A stretch of DNA of 64,000 bases from JAYPWI01 sp038135065 (GCA_038135065.1 JAYPWI010000018.1:1-64000), one strand, 5' to 3'. Counted from the first letter of the stretch, positions 34,908-43,832 are shown. Notes: generated by a model from the sequence alone, not told the origin. Numbers and translations are program-made.

Positions 34908-35135
34908 TCAGCTGCCGAAGCCGATAGGCCGACCCGTCGCAGAGCCGAGCTCGACGTAGGCCATGTCAGCCACCATCACTGCTGTCCGCTTGCCGTTCCG
35001 ATCGGTGATCCACAGCACGGGCTGCTCACCGTTGAGCGCTGCTTCCACATCTGCGGACACCGACGTCGCATCGTCGTCGGCGATCTCGATGTTGAGTTCC
35101 CGGGCCACGTTCTTCATGCCGATACGAATGTCCAC
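34908..35135 (-). CDS. DUF3107 family protein
   Basis: The 75-residue protein starts MDIRIGMKNVARELNIEIAD and ends AYVELGSATGRPIGFGS, both typical of DUF3107, a small actinobacterial family of unknown function. The middle (ALNGEQPVLWITDRNGKRTA) forms the expected beta strands. It heads the unit that contains the ArsA-like pair and pdtaS. The 104 bases upstream, before selO ends, must hold the promoter, but no clear consensus is visible. Confidence 0.85.
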   Translation of the reverse strand: MDIRIGMKNVARELNIEIADDDATSVSADVEAALNGEQPVLWITDRNGKRTAVMVADMAYVELGSATGRPIGFGS

Positions 35136-35239
35136 GTCGTGTACCTCTTCGGTTCCGGGGAGCAGCCGGAAGCTGGTCTGTCAGGGCCCAAGTGCCCGGC
35201 ATCATGCTAGGGGTCCCGGCGTGGTCCGCCCACCGCCGA

Positions 35240-36838
35240 TCACGAACTACACGACAGTTGCGAACACCCGACCCGGGTCCTGGCCCAATCAGGTCGTTTG
35301 TCGCCGTAGGCATCGGGCTCAGTGGGCTCGTCGTACGGGCGACGAACCACGTCGAGGAGTCGCCGCACCTCGGACGGGTCACCCGACTCGGCTGCATCGA
35401 TCGCCACCTGGGCCAGGTAGTTGCGTAGCACGACCCGAGGATTAACCCTGTTCATGGCCAGGCGTCGGCGCTCGTCGTCGATACCCAGGCTCGTCATCCG
35501 CGCCGCATACCGACCGGCGAACGACACCAACCGGTCCCGTTGGGGGCCAGTGACGGCGTCGGGTCGGTACAGCGCCGACTCGAGGACGGCAGCCCTCTGC
35601 CCATCATCCAGTTCCGACGAAGTGCTCAGGTCGGCCAGCGAACGCCAGAAGATGGTCATGTCCGTCTCACATTGGCCGAGAACGGCCAGCGATTCGTCGG
35701 CCAACCATCGATCGTCATCGGAGTCGAGAGCACTCAGGCCGAGCTTGGCGGCCATCATGTCTGCCCAACCCGCCTCGAAGATCCCGGCGTAGGTGTCCAG
35801 CGCCTCCTGGAGGGGCTCGACCTTCTCGACCAACGGGTACAACGCGTTCGCCAACTGCACGAGGTTCCACTGTGCAACCCGGGGCTGCATGCCGAAGCGG
35901 TACCGGCGGGTGGCCGCATCGGTGGTGTTGGGGGTCCACTCGGGGTCGTAGTCGTCGAGCCACCCGTAGGGCCCGTAGTCGATGGTGAGGCCGAGGATCG
36001 ACATGTTGTCGGTGTTCATGACCCCGTGGACGAAACCGACCCTCAGCCATTCGACCATCAACAGGGCCGTGCGCCGGGTCACCTCGACCAACAGGTTCGT
36101 GTAGGCCTCAGGGCGGGAACACCCATCGGCCAGGTCTGGGTATTCGGTGTCGAGGACGAAGTCGGCCAGGGTGGTCAGCGTCTCGATGTCACCCCGGGCA
36201 GCCAATATCTCGAAGTTGCCGAAGCGCACGAACGATGGGGCGACACGGCACACCACAGCACCGGGTTCGGGACGAGGGTGACCGTCGTACAGCATGTCTC
36301 GCACGACCTGTTCGCCGGTGGTCACCAGGCTGAGCGCCCGGGTGGTGGGGACGCCGAGATGGTGCATCGCCTCGGAACACAGGAACTCGCGGATCGAGGA
36401 CCGGAGCACGGCCAGACCGTCGGCTGAGCGCGAGTACGGCGTCGGCCCTGCTCCCTTCAACTGCAACATCTGATGATTGCCGTGCGCGTCGATCACTTCG
36501 CCCAGGGCGATCGCCCGCCCGTCGCCCAATTGCCCGGCCCAGTTCCCGAACTGGTGACCGCCGTAACACATAGCGTGAGCATCCATGCCGTCGAGCAGCC
36601 GATTCCCCCCGAATACCTCGGCGAAGGCAGGCTCTGCCACCCACGCCGGGTCGAGGCCCAACAGGCTCACTACCTCGTCGGAGACCGCCATCACCTGGGG
36701 GTCGCGGACCGGGGTAGGGGCCACCCGGGAAAAGCAGGCACCCGACACCTGTCGCTGGCGAGACCCGCTGAGGGGATCAGCCGGCAGCTGCGCGGTCAGT
36801 CGATTATCGAACCGCAGCGGCGACTCCACGATGCTCAT
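35240..36838 (-). CDS. selO: SelO-family protein adenylyltransferase (YdiU/UPF0061)
   Basis: SelO is a pseudokinase-fold enzyme that transfers AMP to hydroxyl groups of proteins and responds to redox state. The 532 residues include CYGGHQFGNWAGQLGDGRAI, LQLKGAGPTPYSRSADGLAV, LRSSIREFLCSEAMHHLGVP and GFVHGVMNTDNMSILGLTID. The last residues are GCSQLSCSS, with cysteines where some relatives carry selenocysteine. The start overlaps the mrp stop by one base (TGATG), so it is the second gene of an mrp-selO unit. Full length and all conserved blocks are present. Confidence 0.94.
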   Translation of the reverse strand: MSIVESPLRFDNRLTAQLPADPLSGSRQRQVSGACFSRVAPTPVRDPQVMAVSDEVVSLLGLDPAWVAEPAFAEVFGGNRLLDGMDAHAMCYGGHQFGNWAGQLGDGRAIALGEVIDAHGNHQMLQLKGAGPTPYSRSADGLAVLRSSIREFLCSEAMHHLGVPTTRALSLVTTGEQVVRDMLYDGHPRPEPGAVVCRVAPSFVRFGNFEILAARGDIETLTTLADFVLDTEYPDLADGCSRPEAYTNLLVEVTRRTALLMVEWLRVGFVHGVMNTDNMSILGLTIDYGPYGWLDDYDPEWTPNTTDAATRRYRFGMQPRVAQWNLVQLANALYPLVEKVEPLQEALDTYAGIFEAGWADMMAAKLGLSALDSDDDRWLADESLAVLGQCETDMTIFWRSLADLSTSSELDDGQRAAVLESALYRPDAVTGPQRDRLVSFAGRYAARMTSLGIDDERRRLAMNRVNPRVVLRNYLAQVAIDAAESGDPSEVRRLLDVVRRPYDEPTEPDAYGDKRPDWARTRVGCSQLSCSS

Positions 36839-37992
36839 CAGGCTCCGCCGCCCAGGATGTTGAGGCCGGCGTTGTACCGACGGGTCGGTCGGTGTTCCTC
36901 TTCGAGCAGGCGGGCCATCTCGGCGAACACCGAGGCGGCCTCGCTCGTCGGCTCGGTGACCGTGATCGGGGCACCCACGTCACCACCCTCCCGAAGGGCA
37001 GGAACCAGGGGGACCTGACCGAGTAGGGGGACGTCGAGGAGATCGGCGAGTTCCCGACCTCCGCCGCTGCCGAAGATGTCGTAGCGCTTCCCGTCGTCGC
37101 CACGGAACCAACTCATGTTCTCGATGACGGCCCGTACCTGCAGGTTCACCTTCTCGGCCATGAAAGCCGCCCGCTGGGCCACCTTCTGGGCCGCCGGCTG
37201 CGGGGTGGTCACCACGATGAGTTCGCTGCGCGGCAAGAACTGGGCGAGCGACAAGCTGATGTCGCCGGTGCCCGGAGGTAGGTCGACCAACAGATAATCG
37301 GGCTCATCCCAGTAGACGTCGGTGAGGAACTGCTCGAGGGCCTTGTGCAGCATCGGACCGCGCCAGATCACAGGCTGGTCTTCGCGGGCGAAGAATCCCA
37401 TCGAGATGCAACGCACTCCGTGGGCTTCGACAGGCACCACCATCTGGTCGATCACCACGGGAGGTCGCTCGACACCGAGCATGCGGGGGATAGAGAAGCC
37501 CCACACATCGGCATCGATGATGGCGCTCCGCAAACCCCGGGCGGCCAGGGCCACCGCCAGGTTGGTCGTCACGCTGGATTTCCCGACACCACCCTTACCG
37601 CTCGCGATCAGCAAGACCCTCGTCGTGTTGCCCGGCTCGGCGAATGGGACCGCTCGGCCCTCGGCGTGGCCGTGACCCTGGTGGGATCCGGCGGTCTCCT
37701 CTGGCTCACCGATGAGCTGGATTCGCAGGGCTCGCTGCTCGGTCTCGTCCATCACCGTGAACTCCACGTCGACCGACCCGACGCCCTCGACCGCGGAGGC
37801 CGCGGCGATGATGGCCGATGCAAGCTGCTCACGGACCGGCCACCCGGCCTCGGGCAGGGCGACTGCCACCTGCACAGCCGAACCGGCGATACCGACTCCT
37901 CGGAGCATCCCGAGCTGCACCAGCTCCTTCCCGAGTTCTGGGTCCACCACTGCGCTCACGGCTGCGGTCACGTCGGCGTCGGACAGGCTCAT
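36838..37992 (-). CDS. mrp: Mrp/ApbC-family P-loop ATPase with DUF59 domain, lacking CxxC
   Basis: Residues 1-85 are the MIP18/DUF59 domain (VVDPELGKELVQLGMLRGV). After a His-rich linker (SHQGHGHAEG) comes the ATPase with SGKGGVGKSSVTTNLAVALA, DADVWGFSIPRMLG and LLVDLPPGTGDISLSLAQ. The family delivers iron-sulfur clusters. However, the usual CxxC between ENMS and the IFG motif is replaced here by FRGDDGK, and only one cysteine remains in the protein. From memory, mycobacterial Mrp also lacks the pair. The start is taken at MSLSDADVT (ATG 37992). It is divergent from a SufR-like regulator, 62 bases away. Confidence 0.9.
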   Translation of the reverse strand: MSLSDADVTAAVSAVVDPELGKELVQLGMLRGVGIAGSAVQVAVALPEAGWPVREQLASAIIAAASAVEGVGSVDVEFTVMDETEQRALRIQLIGEPEETAGSHQGHGHAEGRAVPFAEPGNTTRVLLIASGKGGVGKSSVTTNLAVALAARGLRSAIIDADVWGFSIPRMLGVERPPVVIDQMVVPVEAHGVRCISMGFFAREDQPVIWRGPMLHKALEQFLTDVYWDEPDYLLVDLPPGTGDISLSLAQFLPRSELIVVTTPQPAAQKVAQRAAFMAEKVNLQVRAVIENMSWFRGDDGKRYDIFGSGGGRELADLLDVPLLGQVPLVPALREGGDVGAPITVTEPTSEAASVFAEMARLLEEEHRPTRRYNAGLNILGGGA

Positions 37993-38036
37993 CGGCCACT
38001 CCCGGTTGCTGGTCCTGGCCGAGCCCGGCCCGGCCA

Positions 38037-38053
38037 CCGGTAGAATCTACCGG
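38037..38053. promoter_or_regulatory. Perfect palindrome over the -10 of the SufR-like gene; probable operator
   Basis: CCGGTAGA-A-TCTACCGG is a perfect inverted repeat with 8-base arms around one base. It contains TAGAAT (38041-38046), a good -10 hexamer, placed so that transcription would begin at or next to the GTG at 38055. On the other strand the same repeat gives TAGATT facing mrp. It lies in the 62-base divergent gap between mrp and a SufR-like regulator, so self-repression and control of mrp are both plausible. Confidence 0.65.
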
Positions 38054-38054
38054 C

Positions 38055-38759
38055 GTGACGACAAGGGCACTCACCCCCGAGCAGTTCTCAGCTGCCGTGG
38101 CATCGATCACCTCGTCGTTCGGCGATCCGACCCGGCGAGAGATCTACCTGCTCGTCCGGGAGGAGGGTGGCGGCATGACAGCGTCGGAGGTCGCCCGGCG
38201 AGTCGACGTGCATGCCAACGTGGCCCGGCACCACCTCGACAAGCTCGCGGCGGGCGGCCACCTAGTCGTCGACGTCCAAGCTGGTGGTGGAGCGGGACGG
38301 CCTTCGAAGCGGTATCGGACCACCAGGACCGACATGCAGTTCGAGTTTCCCGTACGCCACGACGACCTGCTCGGAACCCTCCTCGGGCGTGCCCTGACCC
38401 GGCTCTCCCACGAAGAGGCGACAGCCCTCGCAGAAGAGGTCGGCGAGGAGTACGGCCTGCACCTCGCAGCACTGATGGAACCCGGCGAGGCCCACCGCTC
38501 GCTCGAAGCAGCGGTCGGGGCGGTTGCCGATGCCCTGACCAGCCATGGATTCGCAGCTCGCACAGTGGGCACTGCGAACGAGCTTCGCATCGTCTCCGAA
38601 CACTGCCCCTTCGGCCAAGCGGCGGTCGACCATCCCGTGCTGTGCGCCATCGATCGTGGGTTGGTCAAGGGCATGCTGGCTGGTTTGCACGGCGAGACCA
38701 CTCCCCAGCTCGAAGGTTCCGTGCCCATGGGCGACACTGTGTGTACGACGTCCGTGTGA
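38055..38759 (+). CDS. SufR-like winged-helix iron-sulfur regulator
   Basis: The 234-residue protein has an ArsR/DeoR-type winged helix at 17-95, with PTRREIYLLV, MTASEVARRVDVHANVARHH and a GAGRPSKRY wing. A long helical middle follows. The C-terminal part carries Cys184, Cys197 and Cys230 (EHCPFGQAAVDHPVLCAID and GDTVCTTSV), like the cluster ligands of SufR. SufR proteins repress iron-sulfur assembly operons when they hold a cluster. The GTG start lies one base after the palindrome, with no room for a ribosome-binding site, so the mRNA is probably leaderless. The divergent neighbour is the cluster-carrier-type gene mrp. Confidence 0.8.
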   Translation: MTTRALTPEQFSAAVASITSSFGDPTRREIYLLVREEGGGMTASEVARRVDVHANVARHHLDKLAAGGHLVVDVQAGGGAGRPSKRYRTTRTDMQFEFPVRHDDLLGTLLGRALTRLSHEEATALAEEVGEEYGLHLAALMEPGEAHRSLEAAVGAVADALTSHGFAARTVGTANELRIVSEHCPFGQAAVDHPVLCAIDRGLVKGMLAGLHGETTPQLEGSVPMGDTVCTTSV

Positions 38760-38807
38760 CCGGGGCCGAGCACGTCCGAGCAGTTGTCGAATCGTGATCG
38801 GACGTTC

Positions 38808-39275
38808 GTGAACATCCACCTCGTCCGTCACGCCAGCGCGATGCCGCGGACGGCACACATCCTCGATGACATCGACCGACCGCTCGACGAGCGCGGGACC
38901 GGCCAAGCCGCAGTGCTCGCAGGCCTTGCTCTGTTCGACACGGTGCATCGCGTCCTCTCCAGCCCGGCCCTGCGCTGCGTCGAGACCGTACGTCCCCTCA
39001 CTGAACGGCTCCAGGTTGCTCTCGAAACCGACCACCGGCTCTACGAGGGCGGCGATCCGGGATTCGTGCTCGACCTCGCAGTCGGGGCATCGGCCGGACA
39101 AGGAGATCTGGCGCTGTGCTCGCACGGTGACCTCATTCCCGAGATCCTGCGGCTCGCGACACTGCGCGGGGCGGAACTCGTCGGACAGCGAATGGTCGAG
39201 AAGGGTTCGGTCTGGTCCCTGTCCTTCGAGGACGGACGGCCCGTCTCGGCCCGCCACACCCCGGCACCGGCCTGA
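38808..39275 (+). CDS. SixA-like histidine phosphatase
   Basis: The 155 residues start MNIHLVRHASAMPRTAHILD with the RHG-type phosphohistidine motif (RHA), then SSPALRCVETVRPLTERL and the distal LCSHGDLIPEILRLA. The short length and RHA form resemble SixA, which removes phosphate from histidine-phosphotransfer proteins, though other substrates are possible. The GTG at 38808 is chosen; an in-frame TTG lies eight codons upstream. It follows the SufR-like gene by 48 bases and converges on the ccm operon, with two bases between stops. Confidence 0.85.
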   Translation: MNIHLVRHASAMPRTAHILDDIDRPLDERGTGQAAVLAGLALFDTVHRVLSSPALRCVETVRPLTERLQVALETDHRLYEGGDPGFVLDLAVGASAGQGDLALCSHGDLIPEILRLATLRGAELVGQRMVEKGSVWSLSFEDGRPVSARHTPAPA

Positions 39276-39277
39276 GC

Positions 39278-40138
39278 TCAGCCAGCGGCCAACTGCGCCT
39301 CCATCTCGGCGATCACTCCCTCGATGACCTCGACCATGGCTGGTGGTGGGCCCAACTCGAGGGCACGGCGGTACAGGTCGATGGCCAATGGGAGATCACC
39401 CTCGATCACCCGGGCCGTCACCCCTCGGAACATGTAGGGATCGGGGACCGTGGGCTCCAAGGCGATAGCGGCATCGAGGGAGGCAATCCCCTCGGCGATG
39501 AGGTCGACCCCCTCGGTCGACCGAATGTCGTCGACCACGGCCGGCGGAAGGTTGACGAGGACCCACCCCCGGAGGGTGAGGGCATCGATGTGCTCGGGAT
39601 CCCCTTCGACGATGGTGTCGAGCAAGCGCAGGGCAGGCTCGATCTCCCCCTCCCGGACATGGATCTGCGCTGACAGCAACTGGGCCTCGACGAGATCCCG
39701 GTCGTCGATCAGCACTGCGTCCACCTCCTCGCGGGCCTCGCTCAGGTGTCCCTGCAGGAAGAGTGTCTCGGCCCGGGCGAGCCGGGTTCGAACCGATTCG
39801 TCGATCTCTCCGGTGATCGTGCCGCCCGGTGTTCGCTGCCCGGCTGCCTGGGCCAACGAAACCCCGGCCACCACCGCAAGGACCGCTACTGCGACCAGGT
39901 ACGCCCACCAGGGCGAGCGCCGCGCATCATCACGGGTGAGATCATCCAGACCCGCTTCGATGGCCCGTGCCACCTCAGCCGTCCGTCGCACGTAATCGTC
40001 ACGGAGGACCCTGTACTCGCCGTCCGACAACTCGCCGAGTTCGTGTTCGCGATCGAGATCGTCGAGAGATGCCAACAGGAAGTCACGGTGTTCCTCGAGT
40101 TCGGACAGACGATCCACTCGTCGACCGGCGGCAGTCAT
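39278..40138 (-). CDS. ccmI: CcmI-like cytochrome c maturation factor (TPR)
   Basis: The 286-residue protein has an N-terminal helical region (LSELEEHRDFLLASLDDLDRE) and a membrane segment at about 77-96 (WWAYLVAVAVLAVVAGVSLA). The outside domain is built of TPR-like helices (ARAETLFLQGHLSEAREEVD; AIDLYRRALELGPPPAMVE). CcmI chaperones apocytochrome to the heme ligation complex. Unlike the E. coli arrangement it is not fused to CcmH. The ATG overlaps the ccmH stop by ATGA. It is the last gene of the ccm operon. Confidence 0.82.
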   Translation of the reverse strand: MTAAGRRVDRLSELEEHRDFLLASLDDLDREHELGELSDGEYRVLRDDYVRRTAEVARAIEAGLDDLTRDDARRSPWWAYLVAVAVLAVVAGVSLAQAAGQRTPGGTITGEIDESVRTRLARAETLFLQGHLSEAREEVDAVLIDDRDLVEAQLLSAQIHVREGEIEPALRLLDTIVEGDPEHIDALTLRGWVLVNLPPAVVDDIRSTEGVDLIAEGIASLDAAIALEPTVPDPYMFRGVTARVIEGDLPLAIDLYRRALELGPPPAMVEVIEGVIAEMEAQLAAG

Positions 40139-40599
40139 GAGCCGTGCCGCAGTCGGGCGACGAGATCCCGATCCTCGTCCGTCGTCCCGACGCGGCGTCC
40201 AGCACGCCAGCGGGAAAACGACCAGGCCAACCAGACGAGACCCACCGCGACGACAACCACCGGGAGGACCCACACCAGCGATGCAAACCCCGTGGACGGC
40301 GGGCTCGCATCGACCCCTCGACCGTACTGGCCGGTGAGGAACTGACGGATCTCCTGATCCGAGCGGCCCTCGTCGACCAGTTCGTCGATCTGGGACCTGA
40401 TTGCCGCAGACACCGGGGCGTTGGACTCGAGCACGTTCTGACCGTCGCACTCAGGGCACAGGGTGGTCTCCTTGAGCCGGTACGCACGCTCGTCGAGGGT
40501 GGCCGGCGGATCCTCGGCTGCCACAACAACGGCAATCGACACCGCGGTAGCGGCAACGACGACGAGCCAACCGATGCGGCGCCCCAACCCAAGCTTCAC
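40135..40599 (-). CDS. ccmH: CcmH, apocytochrome thiol reductase subunit
   Basis: The 154 residues have a signal-anchor (about 8-28), an outside helical domain with the active pair LCPECDGQNV (Cys48, Cys51), and a second membrane segment (about 107-128). CcmH reduces the heme-binding cysteines of apocytochrome c with CcmG. The canonical family motif is LRCxxCQNQ, and here it reads LCPECDGQN, a modest variation. The GTG start overlaps the ccmG stop, and its stop overlaps ccmI. Confidence 0.9.
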   Translation of the reverse strand: MKLGLGRRIGWLVVVAATAVSIAVVVAAEDPPATLDERAYRLKETTLCPECDGQNVLESNAPVSAAIRSQIDELVDEGRSDQEIRQFLTGQYGRGVDASPPSTGFASLVWVLPVVVVAVGLVWLAWSFSRWRAGRRVGTTDEDRDLVARLRHGS

Positions 40600-41141
40600 C
40601 CTGCGCCCTCCTCGGCTGAGGTGAGGACTGCAGCGATGTAGTCGTCGACGAAATCAGCGGAGATCTGTCCGATGAACCGATCGACGACGATGCCGTTTGG
40701 GGCGATCAGAAATGTCTCGGGTGGTCGCAGCACGGCGAAGTCGACAGCCAAGGCCGCCTCAGGGTCGGCCATCACCGGCCAGTCCCCTCCGTATTCGTCG
40801 AAGAAGGCCCTGGCGTTGGCCTCGGTATCTCCGAAAGGAACGCTCACCACGAGACCGTCGTCGGGATGTCGCCGTGAGAACTCCACCAGTTCGGGATGCT
40901 CCTCCACACATGGAACGCACCAGCTCGCAAAAAAATTGATGAGCACCCATCGGCCCCGCGCATCGTCGATGTCGAACGTGCCGCCGCCCAGGGTGGGACC
41001 GACCACCTCGGGCACCAGGCGACCGATCAACGGACTCGATCCAGAAACTCCGGTATCGGGCTCCCGGGTCCACAGCACGGCAAGTAGGGCGACCAAGGCC
41101 CCGGCCACGACGAGAGCAACCACCCTGACCGGCGACTTCAC
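40596..41141 (-). CDS. ccmG: CcmG/DsbE thiol-disulfide oxidoreductase
   Basis: The 181-residue thioredoxin-fold protein has an N-terminal membrane anchor (about 6-24) and the active site NFFASWCVPCVEEHPEL (Cys75, Cys78), followed by the RPPETFLIAPNG cis-Pro loop. It keeps apocytochrome or CcmH thiols reduced outside the membrane. The GTG start at 41141 overlaps the ccmF stop (GTGA); the long upstream frame is antisense and has no homology. Confidence 0.92.
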   Translation of the reverse strand: MKSPVRVVALVVAGALVALLAVLWTREPDTGVSGSSPLIGRLVPEVVGPTLGGGTFDIDDARGRWVLINFFASWCVPCVEEHPELVEFSRRHPDDGLVVSVPFGDTEANARAFFDEYGGDWPVMADPEAALAVDFAVLRPPETFLIAPNGIVVDRFIGQISADFVDDYIAAVLTSAEEGAG

Positions 41142-43120
41142 GAGCCGGACTCGCCGATCGAGGCCGGGACGTCGGCATCGTGGACGGCTCCGCCGTCGGA
41201 CGATCCGACCGATCCCCTCCGGCGACGACCCGCCGGCACCAGGGCGAGCAGGGTGCCGATCCCCATCACCAGCCCGCCGATCCACATCCAGGCGACCAGT
41301 GGCTTCACGAGGACCCTCAGGGCAACGTCGTCGTCACCGTCCTCCGGCAGCACCGACATGACCAGGTACACGTCACCGGCCAGGTCGCTCGACACGCTGG
41401 GCGTGGCGATCGGCCGGCCGAAGGTGGGATAGCGGGTGAGGGCGGGGGCGAACACGCCGCGACCGTCGACGTCCACCAAGGCCCGCACCACCAGGTTAGG
41501 TCCGTCCATCTTCTCTTCGAATCCGACGAACCGAACGGTGCGACCGGCAACCGAACCCGACTCGCCGGGGGCCAGGACGAACTCTCCCTCCTCGCCGTAG
41601 GCAGTGCTGGCCACGAGACCGATGGCCAGCAATGCCACGCCCAGATGGGCCACCATCCCTCCGCCGGCCCGACCGGTCAGCCCCCGCCAGCCCTGCCGGC
41701 GAACGGCCAGCGCCAGGTGTCGGACACCTGAGCCGATGACGAAGCCACCGAGTCCGAACCCCACGAGAGCCAGGACCCCATCAGCCCCGCGCAGAGCAGC
41801 GACCACCATCGCTCCCGCCCCGAGCGCTGCGGGACCCAAGGCCCGACTGGCCACGACCTCAGCCGACGTCGATCGCCAGGTGAGCAGGGGCGCGATGCCC
41901 ATCAGGAACAGCAGGGCGATCCCGATGGGCAGCAGCATCCGGTCGAAGTAGGGCCGACCCACTGCGATCTGATCGCCGTTCACCGCCTCGACCAGGAGAG
42001 GAAACACGGTGCCCAACAGGACAACGAAGGCAAACGCCGCGAACAGGAAGTTGTTCGCAAGGAAGGCTCCTTCCCGGGAGACCGGGGAGTCGATCGATCC
42101 CGGAGAGCGAAGCCGATCTCCCCGCCACCCGATCAAGCCGACGGACACCACCGTGACGAGCGTCAGGAAGGCCAGCAGGGTGGGGCCGAGTTCGGACGAC
42201 GCGAATTCGTGCACGGAGTCGATCACCCCGCTACGGGTCAGGAAGGTGCCGAAGATGGTGAGGGCGAAGGTCGACAGGAGGAGCGAGAGGTTCCACACCC
42301 GCAGCATTCCTCGTCGTTCCTGCACGATGACGGAGTGGATGAAGGCCGTTCCCGTGAGCCAGGGAAGGAACGAGGCGTTCTCCACGGGATCCCAGGCCCA
42401 GTAACCGCCCCAGCCCAGCACCTCGTAGCTCCACCAGGCCCCCAGCACGATCCCCACGGTCAGACAGCCCCAGGCGATCATGGTCCACCGGCGGGTGGCG
42501 ATCAGCCAGCCCTCGCCGAGACGCCCCGTGATCAGGGCCCCCACCGCGAACCCGAACGGGACGGTGAAACCGACGTACCCGAGGTACAGGGCCACTGGGT
42601 GGATGGCCATCAGGGGATGGTTCCGCAGCAGGGGGTTCAGACCGTTGCCATCAGCGGGGGGAGCGTCGAGGGTCCGGAACGGATCGGCTGGACGGACGAG
42701 GAGGTAGAGGAAGAAGAGGGCGACCACCACCATGGTCAAGAGAGCCCAGGCGACGATGCGATCGTCGATGCGGCGCCGGAACGAGACCGTCACCGCTCCG
42801 ATGTAGCCACAGAGCACGAGAGCCCAGAGCAACAGCGATCCCTCGAGGCTGCCCCACAGGGTGGCCACCTTGTAGATCAGAGGGGTGTCTCTCGTCGAGT
42901 TGGCGGCCACGTAGGCGAGGGAGAAATCGTCGCCCAGCAGGGCAACCTCCATGGCCAGCGCCGCTACCACGACCCCCGCCACCATGGTGGCCAGCCAGGG
43001 GAACACCCGGGCGTGCCGTTCGGGTCGTCGCTGGGCCAGCGCAAGGGCCAGGGTGGCCAGCGATCCGAGGGCGGCTGCGAAGGCGACCATCAGGGCGATG
43101 GCCCCGACGAGGGCAGTCAC
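41138..43120 (-). CDS. ccmF: CcmF, heme lyase subunit of System I
   Basis: The 660-residue membrane protein has about 14-15 hydrophobic segments and the WWD heme-handling domain, WGGYWAWDPVENASFLPWLT. It also has conserved histidine-bearing loops such as NPLLRNHPLMAIHPVALYLG and a periplasmic C-terminal part before the last segment. CcmF with CcmH and CcmI attaches heme to apocytochrome c. Length is typical. The GTG at 43120 overlaps the ccmE stop. Its motifs clearly separate it from CcmC. Confidence 0.95.
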   Translation of the reverse strand: MTALVGAIALMVAFAAALGSLATLALALAQRRPERHARVFPWLATMVAGVVVAALAMEVALLGDDFSLAYVAANSTRDTPLIYKVATLWGSLEGSLLLWALVLCGYIGAVTVSFRRRIDDRIVAWALLTMVVVALFFLYLLVRPADPFRTLDAPPADGNGLNPLLRNHPLMAIHPVALYLGYVGFTVPFGFAVGALITGRLGEGWLIATRRWTMIAWGCLTVGIVLGAWWSYEVLGWGGYWAWDPVENASFLPWLTGTAFIHSVIVQERRGMLRVWNLSLLLSTFALTIFGTFLTRSGVIDSVHEFASSELGPTLLAFLTLVTVVSVGLIGWRGDRLRSPGSIDSPVSREGAFLANNFLFAAFAFVVLLGTVFPLLVEAVNGDQIAVGRPYFDRMLLPIGIALLFLMGIAPLLTWRSTSAEVVASRALGPAALGAGAMVVAALRGADGVLALVGFGLGGFVIGSGVRHLALAVRRQGWRGLTGRAGGGMVAHLGVALLAIGLVASTAYGEEGEFVLAPGESGSVAGRTVRFVGFEEKMDGPNLVVRALVDVDGRGVFAPALTRYPTFGRPIATPSVSSDLAGDVYLVMSVLPEDGDDDVALRVLVKPLVAWMWIGGLVMGIGTLLALVPAGRRRRGSVGSSDGGAVHDADVPASIGESGS

Positions 43121-43680
43121 GACACGCTCGCCTCGAGTTCGGCAGCCCACGGCGCAGGGCAGTCCGAGAGCAACCCCTCCGGGGCCTCGGAGGCCACCCG
43201 GTATTCGTTCTCGGCCCGGTACTCCTCCGTGTGCTTCACCAACATCGTGTCCGACAGGAAGAAGTAGTCGGCCTGCCCGGCCACCGTCGCGGTGCCACCG
43301 TCCTCCCAGCGACCCTCGAGCACCACAGGGATCCACGGCGATTCGAACAGCTCGGGCGGGTCCGTGACATGACGCACCGCAGCGACCTGACAGTTGTGCA
43401 CCACCTCGAAGGTGGTGACCCCCCCGTCGGCGCTGACCGAGGTCGGGATGACCCTCCCCTGCAAGCGGAAGCGGCGATCACCGAGGTCCTCCCGCTGTTC
43501 GATCGCTTCGTCGACATTGCGGAAGAACAGGGTGGCATTGCGCAGCCCTTGGACGAGCACCAAGGCGGCAACGACGACCAACCCGAGTGCGATCAAGGTA
43601 ACCCGGGTCGTTCGGGAACGAAGGACGCTACGGCGAACCTCCTCCACCTCGTCGAGCTCGTGACGGGGGCTCAGGTCCAT
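43117..43680 (-). CDS. ccmE: CcmE heme chaperone
   Basis: The 187-residue protein is anchored by one N-terminal segment (about 27-45). Its OB-fold domain (FRLQGRVIPTSVSADGGVTT) carries the heme-binding motif LVKHTEEY, with His150 for covalent heme attachment and Tyr154 as axial ligand. This is the HxxxY form, not the cysteine-containing variant of archaea. It takes heme from CcmC and gives it to CcmF. The ATG at 43680 overlaps ccmD by ten bases. Confidence 0.93.
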   Translation of the reverse strand: MDLSPRHELDEVEEVRRSVLRSRTTRVTLIALGLVVVAALVLVQGLRNATLFFRNVDEAIEQREDLGDRRFRLQGRVIPTSVSADGGVTTFEVVHNCQVAAVRHVTDPPELFESPWIPVVLEGRWEDGGTATVAGQADYFFLSDTMLVKHTEEYRAENEYRVASEAPEGLLSDCPAPWAAELEASVS

Positions 43681-43832
43681 CGACCGTCTTCCTGTCCGTT
43701 GGGGCCTCCGGGATCGCCGATACCGAGCTCTCGTCCGATGGAGCGCCCCCGGGCAACGATCCATGCGCCGTAGACGGCCACCGCAACCACGGCAAGTCCG
43801 TAACCGGCAACGACGCTGGCCACCTCGCTCAT
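43671..43832 (-). CDS. ccmD: CcmD-like small membrane protein
   Basis: The 53-residue protein has one membrane helix (VVAGYGLAVVAVAVYGAWIV) followed by a basic stretch RGRSIGREL, as expected for CcmD, which helps release holo-CcmE from CcmABC. Sequence similarity in so small a protein is weak, and the call rests mainly on position between ccmC and ccmE. The ATG shares one base with the ccmC stop (TGATG). Confidence 0.8.
   Translation of the reverse strand: MSEVASVVAGYGLAVVAVAVYGAWIVARGRSIGRELGIGDPGGPNGQEDGRWT

Noticed and set aside
35240..35275. Possible selenocysteine at the SelO C-terminus
   Set aside because: The codons at the conserved end are cysteine (GCSQLSCSS), and no in-frame TGA precedes the stop.
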